DNA of 64,000 nucleotides, from the NCBI GenBank assembly GCA_016169945.1, contig JADLSH010000254.1, forward strand, positions 310,001-374,000, written 5' to 3'. Shown one piece after another: positions 1 through 14,831 of the stretch (position 1 is the first letter of the stretch; each line of letters opens with the position of its first letter). Below the pieces are notes generated by a model. That model made no database searches. It had not been told where the DNA came from and saw only the letters and a list, made by a program, of their open reading frames with translations. A program made the translations under genes and the position numbers. Source of the stretch: Trachythela sp. YZ-2020. Lineage: Eukaryota > Cnidaria > Anthozoa > Malacalcyonacea > Clavulariidae.

Positions 1-77
1 TTTTTTGGTATATTGAGGTATTTGATGAGGTATTTGATGTAAAATTTAAAATATTCTTGCCTACCTTGGGAATATAT

Positions 78-2180
78 ATATTAGTCTAGGACCTGTAAAG
101 GAGTTTGTATGCATTTCATTTAGGACAGATTATCTCAACTGTTTTAGGGTAAAATTACCATGGCGGTCAACATGGCATATGTGCCAAAACCCGAATCCGG
201 GGCGAAAGTCCTGAAAATGACCACGCCCAGAAACGGCACTGTCGGCATAGCTCTAAATCCTGAACATAAGCTACAGCCTTTCTGAATTGCTTATAGTGTT
301 TAGAATGGTTGCTTTTATGGGTGGTCACTGGAGGGTGAAATTTGTCTAGGTATCATATTTTACAAGAAAATGACTATGCACCATCCCAGGTCAACTGCTA
401 ATTATGCATCAAATTACTCATTCACCTGGCAAAGTCTATGTTTTCTTATTTCCCAAACATTTTTGTCATAGGATGAAAAAATATGCTTATTTTAATATAA
501 TTATTATAAATTTCATAAGGAATGATATTGTTTTGTTGAGATATAACACATTTCATTTCACTTACCCCCCGCCAGAACACGATTTCAGCCATATTTTGCC
601 GATTTGTTTGCTTTTTATTGCAAGTATCATCCAAATGTTCTACTTTAACACAATGCTAGTTGACTAAAGAATAATTCAACCAAGTTTCGTCGGGTTTTGG
701 AGTAGTGCCATGTATTTTATATTCGATTTTGTGTCCTTCGACATTTCCTCAATTATGTAGCCATTGCAATGTCTCGCAGCTTCTCTGCCCGATAAATGCC
801 ACTTCTTGCACACATCTGTATTTATATTACAGTATCCAAAAATAATTGATTGTAGAATAGTCCCAATCGAAAATTGAAAGCATTACTCCCATTTGGGAGT
901 GAAAAACCTTCCCTCGTTCATCAAGAACGAGAATCTAAAACAAAAGGTTCAAAATAATTTGAAAGTCTCGCGCAATCTTCACGAAAACTCCTCGTGGGCA
1001 ACATTACAGGGGGGGGGAAACATTTTCACGAATACGTTTGGTGGTGCAAAAAGATTGCGTAAATCTCTGGTTTCTTTTTTATAGCTAAAGGAAACCAGAA
1101 AAATACAAAATTACGCGAATATTTGTTTACTTTGTCATAAAACATATAAACAGTTAAACACACGAACTTTACTTTGGGAGTTTGGGTTGCTGTGATCGCG
1201 AACAAACGTATTCGTGAAAATGTTTCCCCCCCCTGTAATGTTGCCCACGAGCGGTTTTCGTGAAGATTGCGCGAGATTTTCAAATTATTTTGAACCTTTT
1301 GTTTTAGATTCTCGTTCTTGATGAATGAGGGAAGGTTTTTCACTCCCAAATGGGAGTAATGCTTTCAATTTTTCGATTGGGACTATTCTACAATCAATTA
1401 TTTTTGGATACTGTAATATAAATACAGATGTGTACGAAGAAGTGGCATTTATCGGGCAGAGAAGCGGCGGACATTGCAATGGCTACATAATTGAGGAAAT
1501 GTCGAAGGACACAAAATCGAATATAAAATACATGGCACTACTCCAAAACCCGATGAAACTTGGTTGAATTATTCTTTAGTCAACTAGCATTGTGTTAAAG
1601 CAGAACATTTGGATGATACTTGCGAGGCTCGCGATAAAAAGCAAACAAATCGACAAAATATGGCTGAAATCGTGTTCTGGCGGGGGGGTAAGTGAAATGA
1701 AATGTGTTATATCTCAACAAAACAATATCATTCCTTATGAAATTTATAATAATTATATTAAAATAAGCATATTTTTTCATCCTATGACAAAAATGTTTGG
1801 GAAATAAGAAAACATAGACTTTGCCAGGTGAATGAGTAATTTGATGCATAATTAGCAGTTGACCTGGGATGGTGCATAGTCATTTTCTTGTAAAATATGA
1901 TACCTAGACAAATTTGACCCTCCAGTGACCACCCATAAAAGCAACCATTCTAAACACTATAAGCAATTCAGAAAGGCTGTAGCTTTGGCGGTTCAGGATT
2001 TAGAGCTATGCCGACAGTGCCGTTTCTGGGCGTGGTCATTTTCAGGACTTTCGCCCCGGATTCGGGTTTTGGCACATATGCCATGTTGACCGCCATGGTA
2101 ATTTTACCCTAAAACAGTTGAGATAATCTGTCCTAAATGAAATGCATACAAACTCCTTTACAGGTCCTAGACTATATACA
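78..2180. repeat. 2.1-kb long inverted repeat (foldback element)
   Basis: A left arm from about 78 to 1044 is repeated as its reverse complement from about 1203 to 2176, around a ~160-bp unpaired centre. For example, the stretch holding TCTAGGACCTGTAAAGG near 84 returns inverted near 2160, and the stretch around CACGAATACG near 1030 returns inverted near 1210. The arms differ by scattered substitutions and small indels. Short open frames exist in both arms, but I recognise no transposase. The form fits a foldback transposon or an inverted duplication. I found no clear target-site duplication at the AT-rich ends. Confidence 0.85.
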
Positions 2181-2479
2181 AATGAACACAACAGATGACA
2201 TGCAGCGCGCGCGAGTAATATAGGGGAATGAGACGAGTTTTTATTCTACTATGTTTAATTGATAAATAAAAGAATCTACAACAGTATTTGGGCTGCCTAT
2301 GGTACTATTTTATATGAGTTTACTTGTAGGCGGAAACGCCAGAAGTTTTATTTTGCAGGGCACCACATTTTAGTACTGTGTCTGGTTTATTTAGCGCTCC
2401 TTCATACCTAATATTTAACGCTCCTTCATAACTAATAAATAATAAAAATCATACAAACGAACCAACCATGAAGTAATTT

Positions 2480-2875
2480 GTTTATTATATAAGTATAGAG
2501 ATAATTATATGACACTGACAGACTCACAGCGAACAACATGCAAGCGATGTATATCAAGCTTCAAAAACAGATTTCTTACCGTTTATTTCTTCATTTTCTT
2601 GCTGAAATTACAACCAATATTTTATCTTAACTATTTTAGTCTTGAGTGTTGTCTTTGATGGTAATATAGTCGCTTTATTAGCAAAAAACGAAATAAAACT
2701 CTCACTTCTGTGATTTTGCTAAAACCGGGCGCCATGTTTACAATTATGAGCGCAAAAACACTAGCCAATTGGAACGCTGCTGATACGATAAATTTCACAT
2801 GTGAAAAATATCGTACAATTTGTTATTTCACCCCTCTACTGCATGGAAATCTCTATACTTATATAATAAAATAAA
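2480..2875. mobile_element. MITE-like element with ~25-bp terminal inverted repeats
   Basis: The left end reads TATATAAGTATAGAGAT, and the right end carries its reverse complement, ATCTCTATACTTATATA, about 370 bp away. There is no coding capacity. A TA-rich target would fit a Tc1/mariner-type MITE, but the ends are too AT-rich to define the duplication. Confidence 0.45.
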
Positions 2876-3746
2876 CTACGGTCAATTCTTCCCTTACAGA
2901 TACCTCTCTAAAGTGGAAGAACCTGCAAAAATGGTCTTGAAAGCAAAATGATATGTTTTGACCCTCCATTTGACTTATACTCTAGGAGGGAATCAAATAA
3001 AGAAGTACTCACAGATGGACCCAATATTACAAAACACCGACCGAAAAAGCTTTCAAGCAATTAAATACTGGGCTTCTAGCAAAAATTCAAAGTTGATAAC
3101 CAGTTGGAGGTCTGAAAAAAGTTCAAAAGCTTTTATCCGACCAGTAACATTGTTTTCGTTAAGCCACCTGAGAGAGGTTCAACTCTATATGCTACACTAT
3201 GCAAATAGGCACTAATTAATTATCTCCTGATTATTATTTCATGGCAGTCTAGTCACTGGACATCACAAGGCAAAACATTTGTACAAATTATACTTCATTG
3301 TTTTAAATAATATCACTATATGCACATTGACACATTGTCATTGACCAAACCTGAAACAAAATGCACTAATTTCAGAACTACATCATGCAAAGTTCTAAAG
3401 CTAAAATGTTTCATTAAAAATATTATAAATAAGCAAACTTATTGTGGTGTTTATATTGACAGTACAGTAAATATTCATATGTCAAAACAATAATAACATA
3501 TTTGGGAAAGTGTGTCAACACTATTATATAAATAAAAACAAACAGTTTCTGGGTCAATTGAAACATACGATCCCCCGTATAGGATTGCCTCGTTCTTTAA
3601 TAATCGTTGCATTCATACAACTTTAATTCATATTAAACTTGGCTACCCAAGGCCAAAAATATATAGGATTTTCAAAGAAGAACACTAGAATACAACACTA
3701 ACTTAATATGCAGGGTAGTGTACTTCAATTAATCCTTTATACAAAC
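2876..3746. other. No gene recognised
   Basis: This AT-rich sequence has no exon I can support. The longest open frame (85 codons, plus strand, from 2958) has no recognisable domain. If the Mib/Herc2 exon at 3747-3955 belongs to a living gene, further minus-strand exons should lie here or to the left, but I could not identify them. Confidence 0.4.
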
Positions 3747-3955
3747 CTGTGGGACTAGAATCGAGTATCCTCAGATCATAAAATCCCGAACAACGATAAT
3801 TTGCAGCGGTACCATTATCCCAAACACAGACGACTTCCTCCGAACTTTCAAAGCTTCTAACGATTCCTAAATGTCCTTCTCCGCCGTCCTGTTTGCCCCA
3901 CTTCCAGTCTGGACCACGAACAACCCGACAACCAACGCCATCCATTAAAACAGCG
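3747..3955 (-). CDS. Mib/Herc2-domain exon of an incomplete gene
   Basis: The minus-strand exon runs from an acceptor (TTTTTACAG) at 3956 to a GTTTGT donor at 3746. The first ATG, at 3945, gives [17 protein letters not shown]..., followed by a G-E-G-H-LG-V segment, a WDNG turn and a closing [12 protein letters not shown]. That is the layout of the MIB/HERC2 domain, a ~60-residue beta-barrel known from Mind bomb and HERC2 ubiquitin ligases and often followed by a ZZ finger. The exon ends in phase 1, so more exons must follow toward lower coordinates. Starting at the ATG just after the acceptor is my choice. An open frame also continues upstream to 4134, but it looks like translated intron. A single-domain remnant is possible. 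Confidence 0.65.
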
Positions 3956-4224
3956 CTGTAAAAACGAGTTATTTTACCAAAACGACAACCACATGGTTCA
4001 TTTTTGATCTTTTTCCTTTTAATTATGTTGTTGTGACTTGTGATGAAGTGACCGCGTAGGATGATAGCCTGAGAACTAGAAGCGGAAACTGATCTCATAC
4101 AATCACTGGACCGATACAGAAAAGTGCAACTCAAAAAGGGCCTCTTCGAAGCCTTTTGCGGGAAAATATTTGTACTTTATTGTTTGCTATTTTCAGTACT
4201 GAAGGGATGTTATTTACATTAACC

Positions 4225-4440
4225 AATCCCTCCACTGAATTGAATAAAACTAATCAGTTCTATACTGTTCTCCCTAGAGGTACAATAAGGGGCAAACCTT
4301 ACTGATCCAACGTTACTTTATATTACTATGTCTATAGGAGGAAACCTAAACTAAACTGACTTTATTCTGTATACTCTTACATACAGTTACAAACTGCTCT
4401 TGCTAGAGGTCGAGTAAGGATCTTATGTAAAGCCCCTTGG
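4225..4440 (-). repeat. Degenerate copy of the dispersed 114-bp repeat
   Basis: Two diverged units recognisable by GGAGGAAACCTAAACTAAAC and the GTTCTCCCTAGAGGT segment. They belong to the family described at 9030-9850. Confidence 0.6.
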
Positions 4441-5039
4441 CAAATTTACGTTAACAACCCAGATTAAACTTCTAGTCATTCTTGCCATTGCGCTTTCATA
4501 AAACATTTTAGGTTTTATGACGCAGAAAGCAGAAAGCTAACGAGTGCGAAATGACTCGTTTAATTACTCGAGAAAGAAAAGTTTTAAACAAACTATTAAA
4601 GTCATTAATGAAAAACAAAACTTCTCATTGGCTTGTGTTTGCTAAACAAATCCCCCAAGATAATGGCATGACAACTTAATTATTTTTAATTAAGATCATT
4701 GTAAATATATACTTCGCAAACACAACAAACAGTCAAAAACACAACCATATATATGTACTGACATTGTAACAAGTAAAATAAACTACGTCCAATAACATCA
4801 AAACGAGCATAGGATATATTTGCTGAAAGAAACTGACAGTGTTACTAGAGCAAAAGCAGAAAAATATTCAATAACAGTCTCGCAATTTTTCATTAGGAAT
4901 CTTTGTTTGAAAGGAGATTAAGGTAAGAAACTAAACTAAAATAACATTATTTTTACTTGATAGCTCGATCAGCTACTGTAGTTCAAAATATGCTGGGCCT
5001 GTAAAGGTCCTGTAAGGGCAATTCATGATTGGTTTTTAC

Positions 5040-5265
5040 AGGAATAAACCGCAGTACTCAGAGACACTCTGTGGCGTTTGACAAGTCGTGTGCCGTTTCA
5101 CCTTCATCTACAACTGTGATTAGACTCCTGTAGACGTACCCACTAGAGAGTACAGTTAATAACTGATAGAGCTATCCAGTATAACTACATTTGTTTAGTT
5201 TAGGGTTCCTCCTGTAGTAACACTGGCTCAATAAGGGCATTATGCCTTTAATACTGGACATCTGA
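5040..5265 (+). repeat. Degenerate SINE body with one 114-bp unit
   Basis: Contains GATAGAGCTATCCAGTATAA and CCTCCTGTAGTAACACTGG in the forward orientation. A weakened SINE body lies before it. Confidence 0.6.
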
Positions 5266-5339
5266 CGAGAAAAGTTTAGAAGTGGTATAATTGAAGCTAA
5301 TTCAGTTAGTTTTTAGTCATATCTACAAGACTACATTGT

Positions 5340-5737
5340 CAGTGGCGTAACTACTATGGGTTCAGACCGGGCGAACCCTGGGACCCCCAACCCAAATGGT
5401 CCAAAGGGGGGCCCCCAGGCAGCCAAGCTCAGACTGTAGAGCAAGAACAAATTGACAGGGAAGACTCTGAGAAACGAAAAATGCATGAACGCAACAACAA
5501 AATATATATTCTTTCTTGATATATTAAAATGTCGTTTTCTGACCGTCAGAATTCTGTAAAATCTTCCCCCAAAGTCCAGGAAATGGCATTTCAGAGACAT
5601 ACCGGGGGGGGCACGCCTCCGGACCCTCCTAGAATGCTTGTGCCTTCGGCGCGAGCTTGTGCCTTCGGCACTCGTACTAGCGGGGGGGGCTTCAAATTTT
5701 TGAACCGGGAGCCCCCTGATATAACGTTACGCCACTG
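5340..5737. mobile_element. hAT-type MITE (398 bp)
   Basis: Starts CAGTGGCGTAAC and ends GTTACGCCACTG, perfect 12-bp terminal inverted repeats. It is flanked by the direct 8-bp duplication TACATTGT at 5332-5339 and 5738-5745. Eight-base duplications with CAGNGGCGTA-type ends are the hallmark of hAT elements. The interior has no transposase, so it is non-autonomous. Confidence 0.9.
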
Positions 5738-5811
5738 TACATTGTCATAGGGTAACTTATTTTGTTTCATTTTCTTGACAGCCCAAGATCAATACATGAA
5801 ATACATGAAAC

Positions 5812-8547
<2,736 letters not shown>

Positions 8548-9029
8548 AATAGACCTAATCAGATAACGTGAGTTTGTGCTCATTGCGATCCAATTCACAT
8601 TTTCAGATAGCTCATGTTAACACTGTTCTGGTAATGTAAACTTAGAATGGAACAAAAGTAACAATGATTCATTTTGAAATCCTACACAACTGTGGCCGTA
8701 ACAGTGTACCCGAGTGTACCTGAGAGTCCCCGTGAGACTGTATATGATGTTTACATGAAGTTCCTATCAAGAACTGGTACAAGTCATAGATATAAATAGC
8801 TACATGTATGTTAAAACACCAAAACACATGTAAATATACATTGGTAGTAGAATCAACATGGAATATGGAGTAAATTTGCGGCAAAACTGGCGTCAATACT
8901 GTCCATTGCGGCATTTCAACAACGAAATAAACAAGAACTTATATATTCGTGTTAACCAGGCTATGCATAAACTACCTGTCGAGAAGGTTCAGTTATTTTT
9001 GTCGGTAAAGAACGATTAAAAAAATTAAT
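8548..9029. other. No gene recognised
   Basis: Downstream of the ankyrin gene's stop. No coding frame or repeat family recognised. A clear AATAAA polyadenylation signal close to the stop was not found. Confidence 0.4.
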
Positions 9030-9850
9030 TATATTTATCCAGGATAACTCTATCAACATAAATTCTGTTTATAGAGGTCCAGAAGGATCTTATTGATCAA
9101 TTCAGTGTTACTACAGGAGGAAACCTAAACTAAACTAACTTTATTTACACTGGATAGCTCTATCAGTTCTAAACTGTTCTCCCTAGAGATCCAGTAAGGG
9201 TCATCTCTTATTGATCCAGTGTTACTGCAGGAGGAAACCTAAACTAAACTAACTCTATTTATACTGGATAGCTCTATCAGTTCTAAACTGTTCTTCCTAG
9301 AGGTCCAGTAAGGGTCATCTCTTATTGATCCAGTGTTACTACAGGAGGAAACCTAAACTAAACTAACTTTATTTATACTGGATAGCTCTATCAGTTCTAA
9401 ACTGTTCTTCCTAGAGGTCCAGTAAGATTCATCTCTTATTGATCCAGTGTTACTACAGGAGGAAACCTAAACTAAACTAACTCTATTTATACTGAATAGC
9501 TCTATCAGTTCTAAACTGTTCCTCCTAAACGTCCAGTGAGGGTTGTATCATATTGGTCCAGTGTTTCTACAGGATGAAACCAGAATACCCAGACGAAACC
9601 TGCGCTGTTTGGTAGAGTCAAACGGGAAACACTCTTCTCACAAGTGACTGAGGTGAAAAGCAGTCAAGTTCATATCGCCGCAATGAGGAATCAACCCCGG
9701 TCGTAGAGGTGAAAGGCACATACACTAACCACTGTGACGATAACACCCTAGAGAGTAGAAAAGTACATAGTTCAGAAGCTACGATATAGCTGTACTGCAT
9801 GTACTTCGCCGCCAATCTGAACAAAGCTGCCGGCGTTCAGGCACTCCACC
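9030..9850 (-). mobile_element. tRNA-derived SINE with ~5 tandem 114-bp units
   Basis: Read on the minus strand, a tRNA-like head (CACAGTGGTTAGTG, then CGGGGTTGATTCC near 9690) leads into a body with TTTGACTCTACCAAAC and then into tandem ~114-bp units. The units are marked by ACTGGATAGCTCTATCAG, CCCTAGAGGTCCAGTAA and TACAGGAGGAAACCTAAAC. The same composite recurs at least ten times in the window in both orientations with different unit numbers. The tandem part is therefore an expandable tail of one repeat family rather than a local satellite. Confidence 0.75.
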
Positions 9851-10009
9851 TGGCGTCCTAGATTTCCCACGCCCTGATATCTTTCGATTCAAATTCCTGA
9901 CCCCGTACAAAGCCGAATCTCAAGTTTCTAACATCTGGAGACAATATAATAATTATAGTCAAATTTCGAGAATTTCGTAAAAATTAACAAGTAAACCGTT
10001 CCTATAGAA

Positions 10010-10625
10010 CTACATGCTTTATTGCTCCAGTGTTACTACAGGAGGAAATCTAAACTAAACTAACTGTATTTATACTGGATAGCTCTATAAGTTCTAAATT
10101 GTTCTCCCTAGAGGTCCAGTAAGGATTATCTCTTATTGATCCAGTGTTACTACAAGAGGAAATCTAAACTAAACTAACTGTATTTATACTGGATAGCTCT
10201 ATAAGTTCTAAATTGTTCTCCCTAGAGGTCCAGTAAGAGTCATCTCTTATTGATCCAGTGTTAATACAGGAGGAAATCTAAACTAAACTAACTGTATTTA
10301 TACTGGATAGCTCTATAAGTTCTAAATTGTTCTCCCTAGAGGTCCAGTAAGAGTCATCTCTTATTGATCCAGTGTTACTACAAGAGGAAACCTAAATTAA
10401 ACTAACTTTATTTAAACTGGATAGCTCTATCACTTCTAAACTGTTCACCCTAGAGGTCCAGCAAAGGACCATGCATCTCTTATTGGTGTTATTACAGAAG
10501 TAAACTTAACTAAACAACCTACATTTATACGACACAAGTCTAACAGTTCTGAACCTTTCTACTTAGAGCTCCAGTAAGGGCCATCTCTTATTGCTCCAGT
10601 GTTACCACAGGAGGATACCGGAGAA
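10010..10625 (-). repeat. 114-bp repeat array, about 5 units
   Basis: Same unit and orientation as 9030-9850, without a recognisable tRNA-like head. The last unit, near 10440-10600, is diverged. Confidence 0.9.
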
Positions 10626-13052
10626 TCAAGACTTGAATCCACAATAATTAATTAATAATTCAAACTTGACTTCGCAATAAATGAATTTTAGTCATAAAGA
10701 ATTCCACCAAACAAATAATTATACTCTGTTTCACATGCAATCATAAGACGTATTACAAATATTGCCTAACTTTGCTACTCAACACACACGGAGACAGAAT
10801 TGGCTCTCACACGGAGTCCATTGCGCAATATTATACTCCAATATTGCTCACTTTATTTCGGATCCGCATCTTATAAATTGCGGTCGTTGAAAACGTTTTT
10901 TTTCTTCTAAATAATGGAATCAACCCCCTGGTTGAGGGCATATTAATGTCTGAACCTTTAATCCTTCCGTGTAAGAACCTTCTGAATCTGTGTTTCCTGT
11001 TTAGGAAGCGATGAACAAACCAGAGTGATCAAACTGCCTGAACTGAAATATAACAATTAGAACTTCGACGTTTCGAGCGAAGGCCCTTCGTCTGGAAGTT
11101 TGTCAAAATTCTTGTCATAGTTTCAGGTAGTTTGATCCTGTTATCTCCGCATAACAGGATCAATTTTGCGCATGCTCATAACTAACAAGTATAATTTTGC
11201 AATACTTGTTAGTTCGCCAAATGCTCTCACGTTATAAAATTGCGTATATATAATTGGTCAGAAGCCAATGATGGACTCTTTAGTAACTTCGACATTAAAA
11301 CAAAACTTTACAACAACTAAACAAAATATTATATAAGCTTTTGATGATTTTGTAACGGATGCATTATAGTAACAAATAGTTCACGAGTAACCAACAATAG
11401 TACTAGTTATAAATTCTTGTCAAATGGTGATATTTAGAGTGAAACTTGGTTAAGTATTCTATAGTCTAGAAATATATGATCAACATATTGATATTGAAAC
11501 AACTGCAATATATCGGAGACAATATCATGAATATAATTATGTTAGAGGATTGCCCAATTTCCAGTAACAGAAGATATTGAAGACAGATACCATAAGACGT
11601 TTGATAAGGGGGGGGGGGGGGTGGTAATCCTGGACCTAAGGATACGTGGCGATTTAATTTTCTGAAAATTCCTAGAGCTACTGTAAAATGCATGCTATAA
11701 TGCGCTGGGAAATGTTTTTCACATTTAGAAAGCATTACGAACGAGTGAAGAGTACTGTATGTTAAAATGTTAGAAAACAACTATAGACCCGCAACAGATT
11801 GTAATCAGACAAGTGCATATTACAGGAATCGAATCTGGGCCACAGAGGAGAAGGACTCGTGTACTAAAATAACCCGATTGCGCCATCAAACATTTAGCAT
11901 GGTTGGCTACACATTATTGACTGGTCGCTCACGAGATTGATTGGTTACTCATGAATAATTCGTCTATTGCAACAAATCGTCTTGCAAAACATCAAAAGAT
12001 TACATGCAATATTTTGTTCAGTTTGTAAACTTTTGTATAGCACCACAAAATTACAACAATCATTGGTAATTAGACAACTTAATTAATGAGAGTATGTCTG
12101 AGACGTTCGTTTATCTAAATTACGATAAGTGTGAGAAAAAAGCTCAGTCGGGACAGTGATGTCTGCTTCTATGACTGGTTTTTGGAAACTGTAAAAGACA
12201 TTCAATATATACATTAATTACACAAAAAACGGTAATTTACTGGATATAACCCTTCTGTTATATGTGAACTTACTGACTTGACATATTCATCAGGTTTATA
12301 TATTCAGTGATTCAGCTTATTCACGATTTCTCACCATTAATTGCAAAAACCTGTTATCATCTTTCAATATAACATTACGACATACTGGACATACGACATT
12401 TAAATATTTGTAATTTCTTCATATTATTATTAATATATAATTTATTATATTGACAATGTATTCAGTACTGATATTTGTCTTTGTCTGCTGTATAATTTCC
12501 ATCAGTTTCCCAGGTTCGAACAAGGGATTATCAAGTTTTGTCTTGTCGTCATTCATGGCATTAGATGGAGAAAAAATATACTAAAGATCTCAATAGAGTT
12601 TATAGTTACGATAAATAGTTAATTTAAAAGCATTTCCGAATTCAAACCTTTTAAATAATACACATGGCACAAAATATTTGTACTGTAATAACTAATATAC
12701 TTATTACAATTACTAATCATTCTGCATTTGGTTGAACACAAAACACTTCTAAGTTCACTTTCTCAGAACCACTATACAATGCTGTTTTTTGTTAATAGGT
12801 GACAGTTTAAATTATCAATGTTTCGCTTTCGCTTTTCATCCTTTTCAAAGGCAGACCTGTAGAAAGTGGGATCTCAGGATACTGAGGAGCGTTTGCCTTA
12901 GCAACAAGATCGAAGAACATTTTCAAGTTTTTCACACATAATCAGCTATGTTACACCGGGCAATTTTTACTGAAACTTACAACGCAATAGACAATTAATT
13001 TGCATTATAGACTAATTAGTTTTGATCTAGGCAAAAAAAAGTATGTTGCCGG
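10626..13052. other. No gene recognised; scattered repeat relics
   Basis: Holds a Penelope-type motif at 11040-11115 (separate entry), a poly-G run near 11610, and an old SINE relic near 11795-11890 (GGAATCGAATCTGGGCC). A 42-codon frame with a signal-peptide-like start lies at 12456-12584; I do not call it a gene. Confidence 0.4.
11060..11115 (-). ncRNA. Relict hammerhead-like motif of a Penelope-type element
   Basis: The minus strand reads AACTTCCAGACGAAGGGCC, then TTCG, then CTCGAAACGTCGAAGTT. The outer AACTTC and GAAGTT can pair, and GACGA...GAAAC sits where the hammerhead core lies in Penelope-like elements. The first core box reads CAGACGA instead of CUGANGA, so self-cleavage is unlikely. 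No reverse transcriptase is next to it. Confidence 0.4.
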
Positions 13053-13323
13053 AAAGAACATACTAAAATTAGTAAAATAGCAAAGTTTGGTTGCGAAATG
13101 TTGTAAAATGCGGAAAATATAGCCTTGCAAAGTTTGCAAATTTTGTATACTTTTGTATTATGTGCGGAAATTGCTGCCACATTTGAGCCGAAAATGGTAG
13201 GAATTTCCGCACGTAATACAAAAGTATACAAAATTTGCAAACTTTGCAAGGCTATATTTTCCGCATTTTACAACATTTCGCAACCAAACTTTGCAATTTT
13301 ACTCAAATTTTAGTATGTTCTTT
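13053..13323. repeat. 271-bp near-perfect palindrome
   Basis: Begins AAAGAACATACTAAAATT and ends with its reverse complement. Arms of about 125 bp (13053-13180 and 13197-13323) match with few differences around a short spacer near 13181-13196. Both arms contain TTTTGTATACTTTTGTATTA-type sequence. No coding potential; it is a MITE or foldback. Confidence 0.9.
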
Positions 13324-14742
13324 GTAGCTGTTGTGATTGATTCCCTTCTCCTTGTCTACATCAAAATTTAGTCTATAATGCAAATGGTCCATTTCTGACA
13401 CAGAACTATATATTATGTAAAGAGTTTCGCAGAGAAATTGATAGCATGGTCCATGACGATTTACTCTGAGAACGTCTACTTTACATAACATTACATACCC
13501 AACAAAGAGGCAACAAAGAAATGGATATGAGTGAAAAATATCGACGGCATTGAACACGGGCCAGCTTCAGAGATTTTCTGTGAATACATGGTTCTATTTG
13601 TTCAGAATTGCCTCGTGGGACACGGGCCTATACTTTATGAGAAAATCTTAAGTTAAGGAATCATAGATTATATAGTCACTATATTGATTTTACGAACTTT
13701 TAAGGAACATTTGCAAAAGGCAAATTTACGATACGAGGAACATGAAACATTTTGCAGGTTTGTTCAAAACAAATAATACAAGAAATTCCTTTTTAAAACA
13801 CAGAAAACAGAGTGAAAGAACAGGAAACAAGGAAACATCGTTCGCCTGTAGGTTTAGATACAATTTCATATGTTGCAATTTATAGTTGATTTGTAGCAAT
13901 TTGATATAATGATGATGTAGCAATTTGATATCTAATGCCGCTCATTTGCAAATCACTGCCGTGTATAATGAATAAATCTGGCGACTCTACAAGTAAATAC
14001 AGACGTTTGTGTACTATAGAGGAAGGATTGACCTTGTCGGTTGTTTTTAAACAGACAAAATTCCGCCGTGTCAGTTATTTTTAGAAAATGATCAGCATAT
14101 TATTTTCCTTTTCTTTTTGCATAAAAACATTTTTCGCCCACGGTCAAGTTTAAGGACACACATTAAAAAACAATATAAATATTTTATGCAAATACGGCTC
14201 AAATTATGAATAATTAAGACATGCTTCAAATTCTACAAACGAGTGAGCTTAGGGCTGAAAGAAAGCCTTTGTAAAGATATATTGCTTAATAGTTATTGCA
14301 ATATAGAAGAGCATTGGTTTTGGGTAATCTATGGCAGCGCCGGAACCATGCAGTTTAATTTACGGCCTTATTAATAAAAGTACGTATAATTGTACAGTTG
14401 GTTATATGTTTGTATTTCGAACTGGTGGCGCGGTCTAAAACATTATTACTGCCGAACTCGAGTGCTGGCGACATGGAATAAAACTCCAACATAGTGGGCG
14501 TAAGATTTAGTTACTTTTTAACTCATCCAGGATCGCGTTTGAATGAAAACTCGAAATCCTTGGCACGATTGACTTACTCAATTGCAGCGATATAACACCT
14601 GTCCCTATGTTGCAATGGCCTCTTCTGATTGGCTAATCATGCCCTTGTGTCGTCATTAAAAACATCTTGGGTGACTCCTTGCAGTCTAGTGGGAGGCGCG
14701 ATCTTACATAGACACAACGAAAGGGCGAAGCTAGCTAACGTG
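13324..14742. other. Upstream region of the thyroglobulin/protease-homologue gene
   Basis: No exon recognised. The last 100 bp hold the TATA box and start region of the next gene. Confidence 0.5.
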
Positions 14743-14749
14743 TATAAAA
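14743..14749 (+). promoter_or_regulatory. TATA box (TATAAAA)
   Basis: Sits 83 bp before the ATG at 14832, with a short unbroken leader between. This position would put transcription start near 14775. Confidence 0.65.
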
Positions 14750-14831
14750 GGCAAAAGGATCACTCGTGAGTAAACACTTTCAGAAAACTTTATCTCAGGA
14801 CAGAACTACAGTAGCAAGACCTCAATAAAAT

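Noticed and set aside
2958..3215. 85-codon plus-strand frame
   Set aside because: No recognisable domain, no splice-site context and a composition typical of AT-rich non-coding DNA.
12456..12584. 42-codon frame with a signal-peptide-like start (MYSVLIFVFVCC)
   Set aside because: There is no promoter, splice sites or cysteine pattern after the hydrophobic start. A hydrophobic frame this short is expected by chance in AT-rich DNA.
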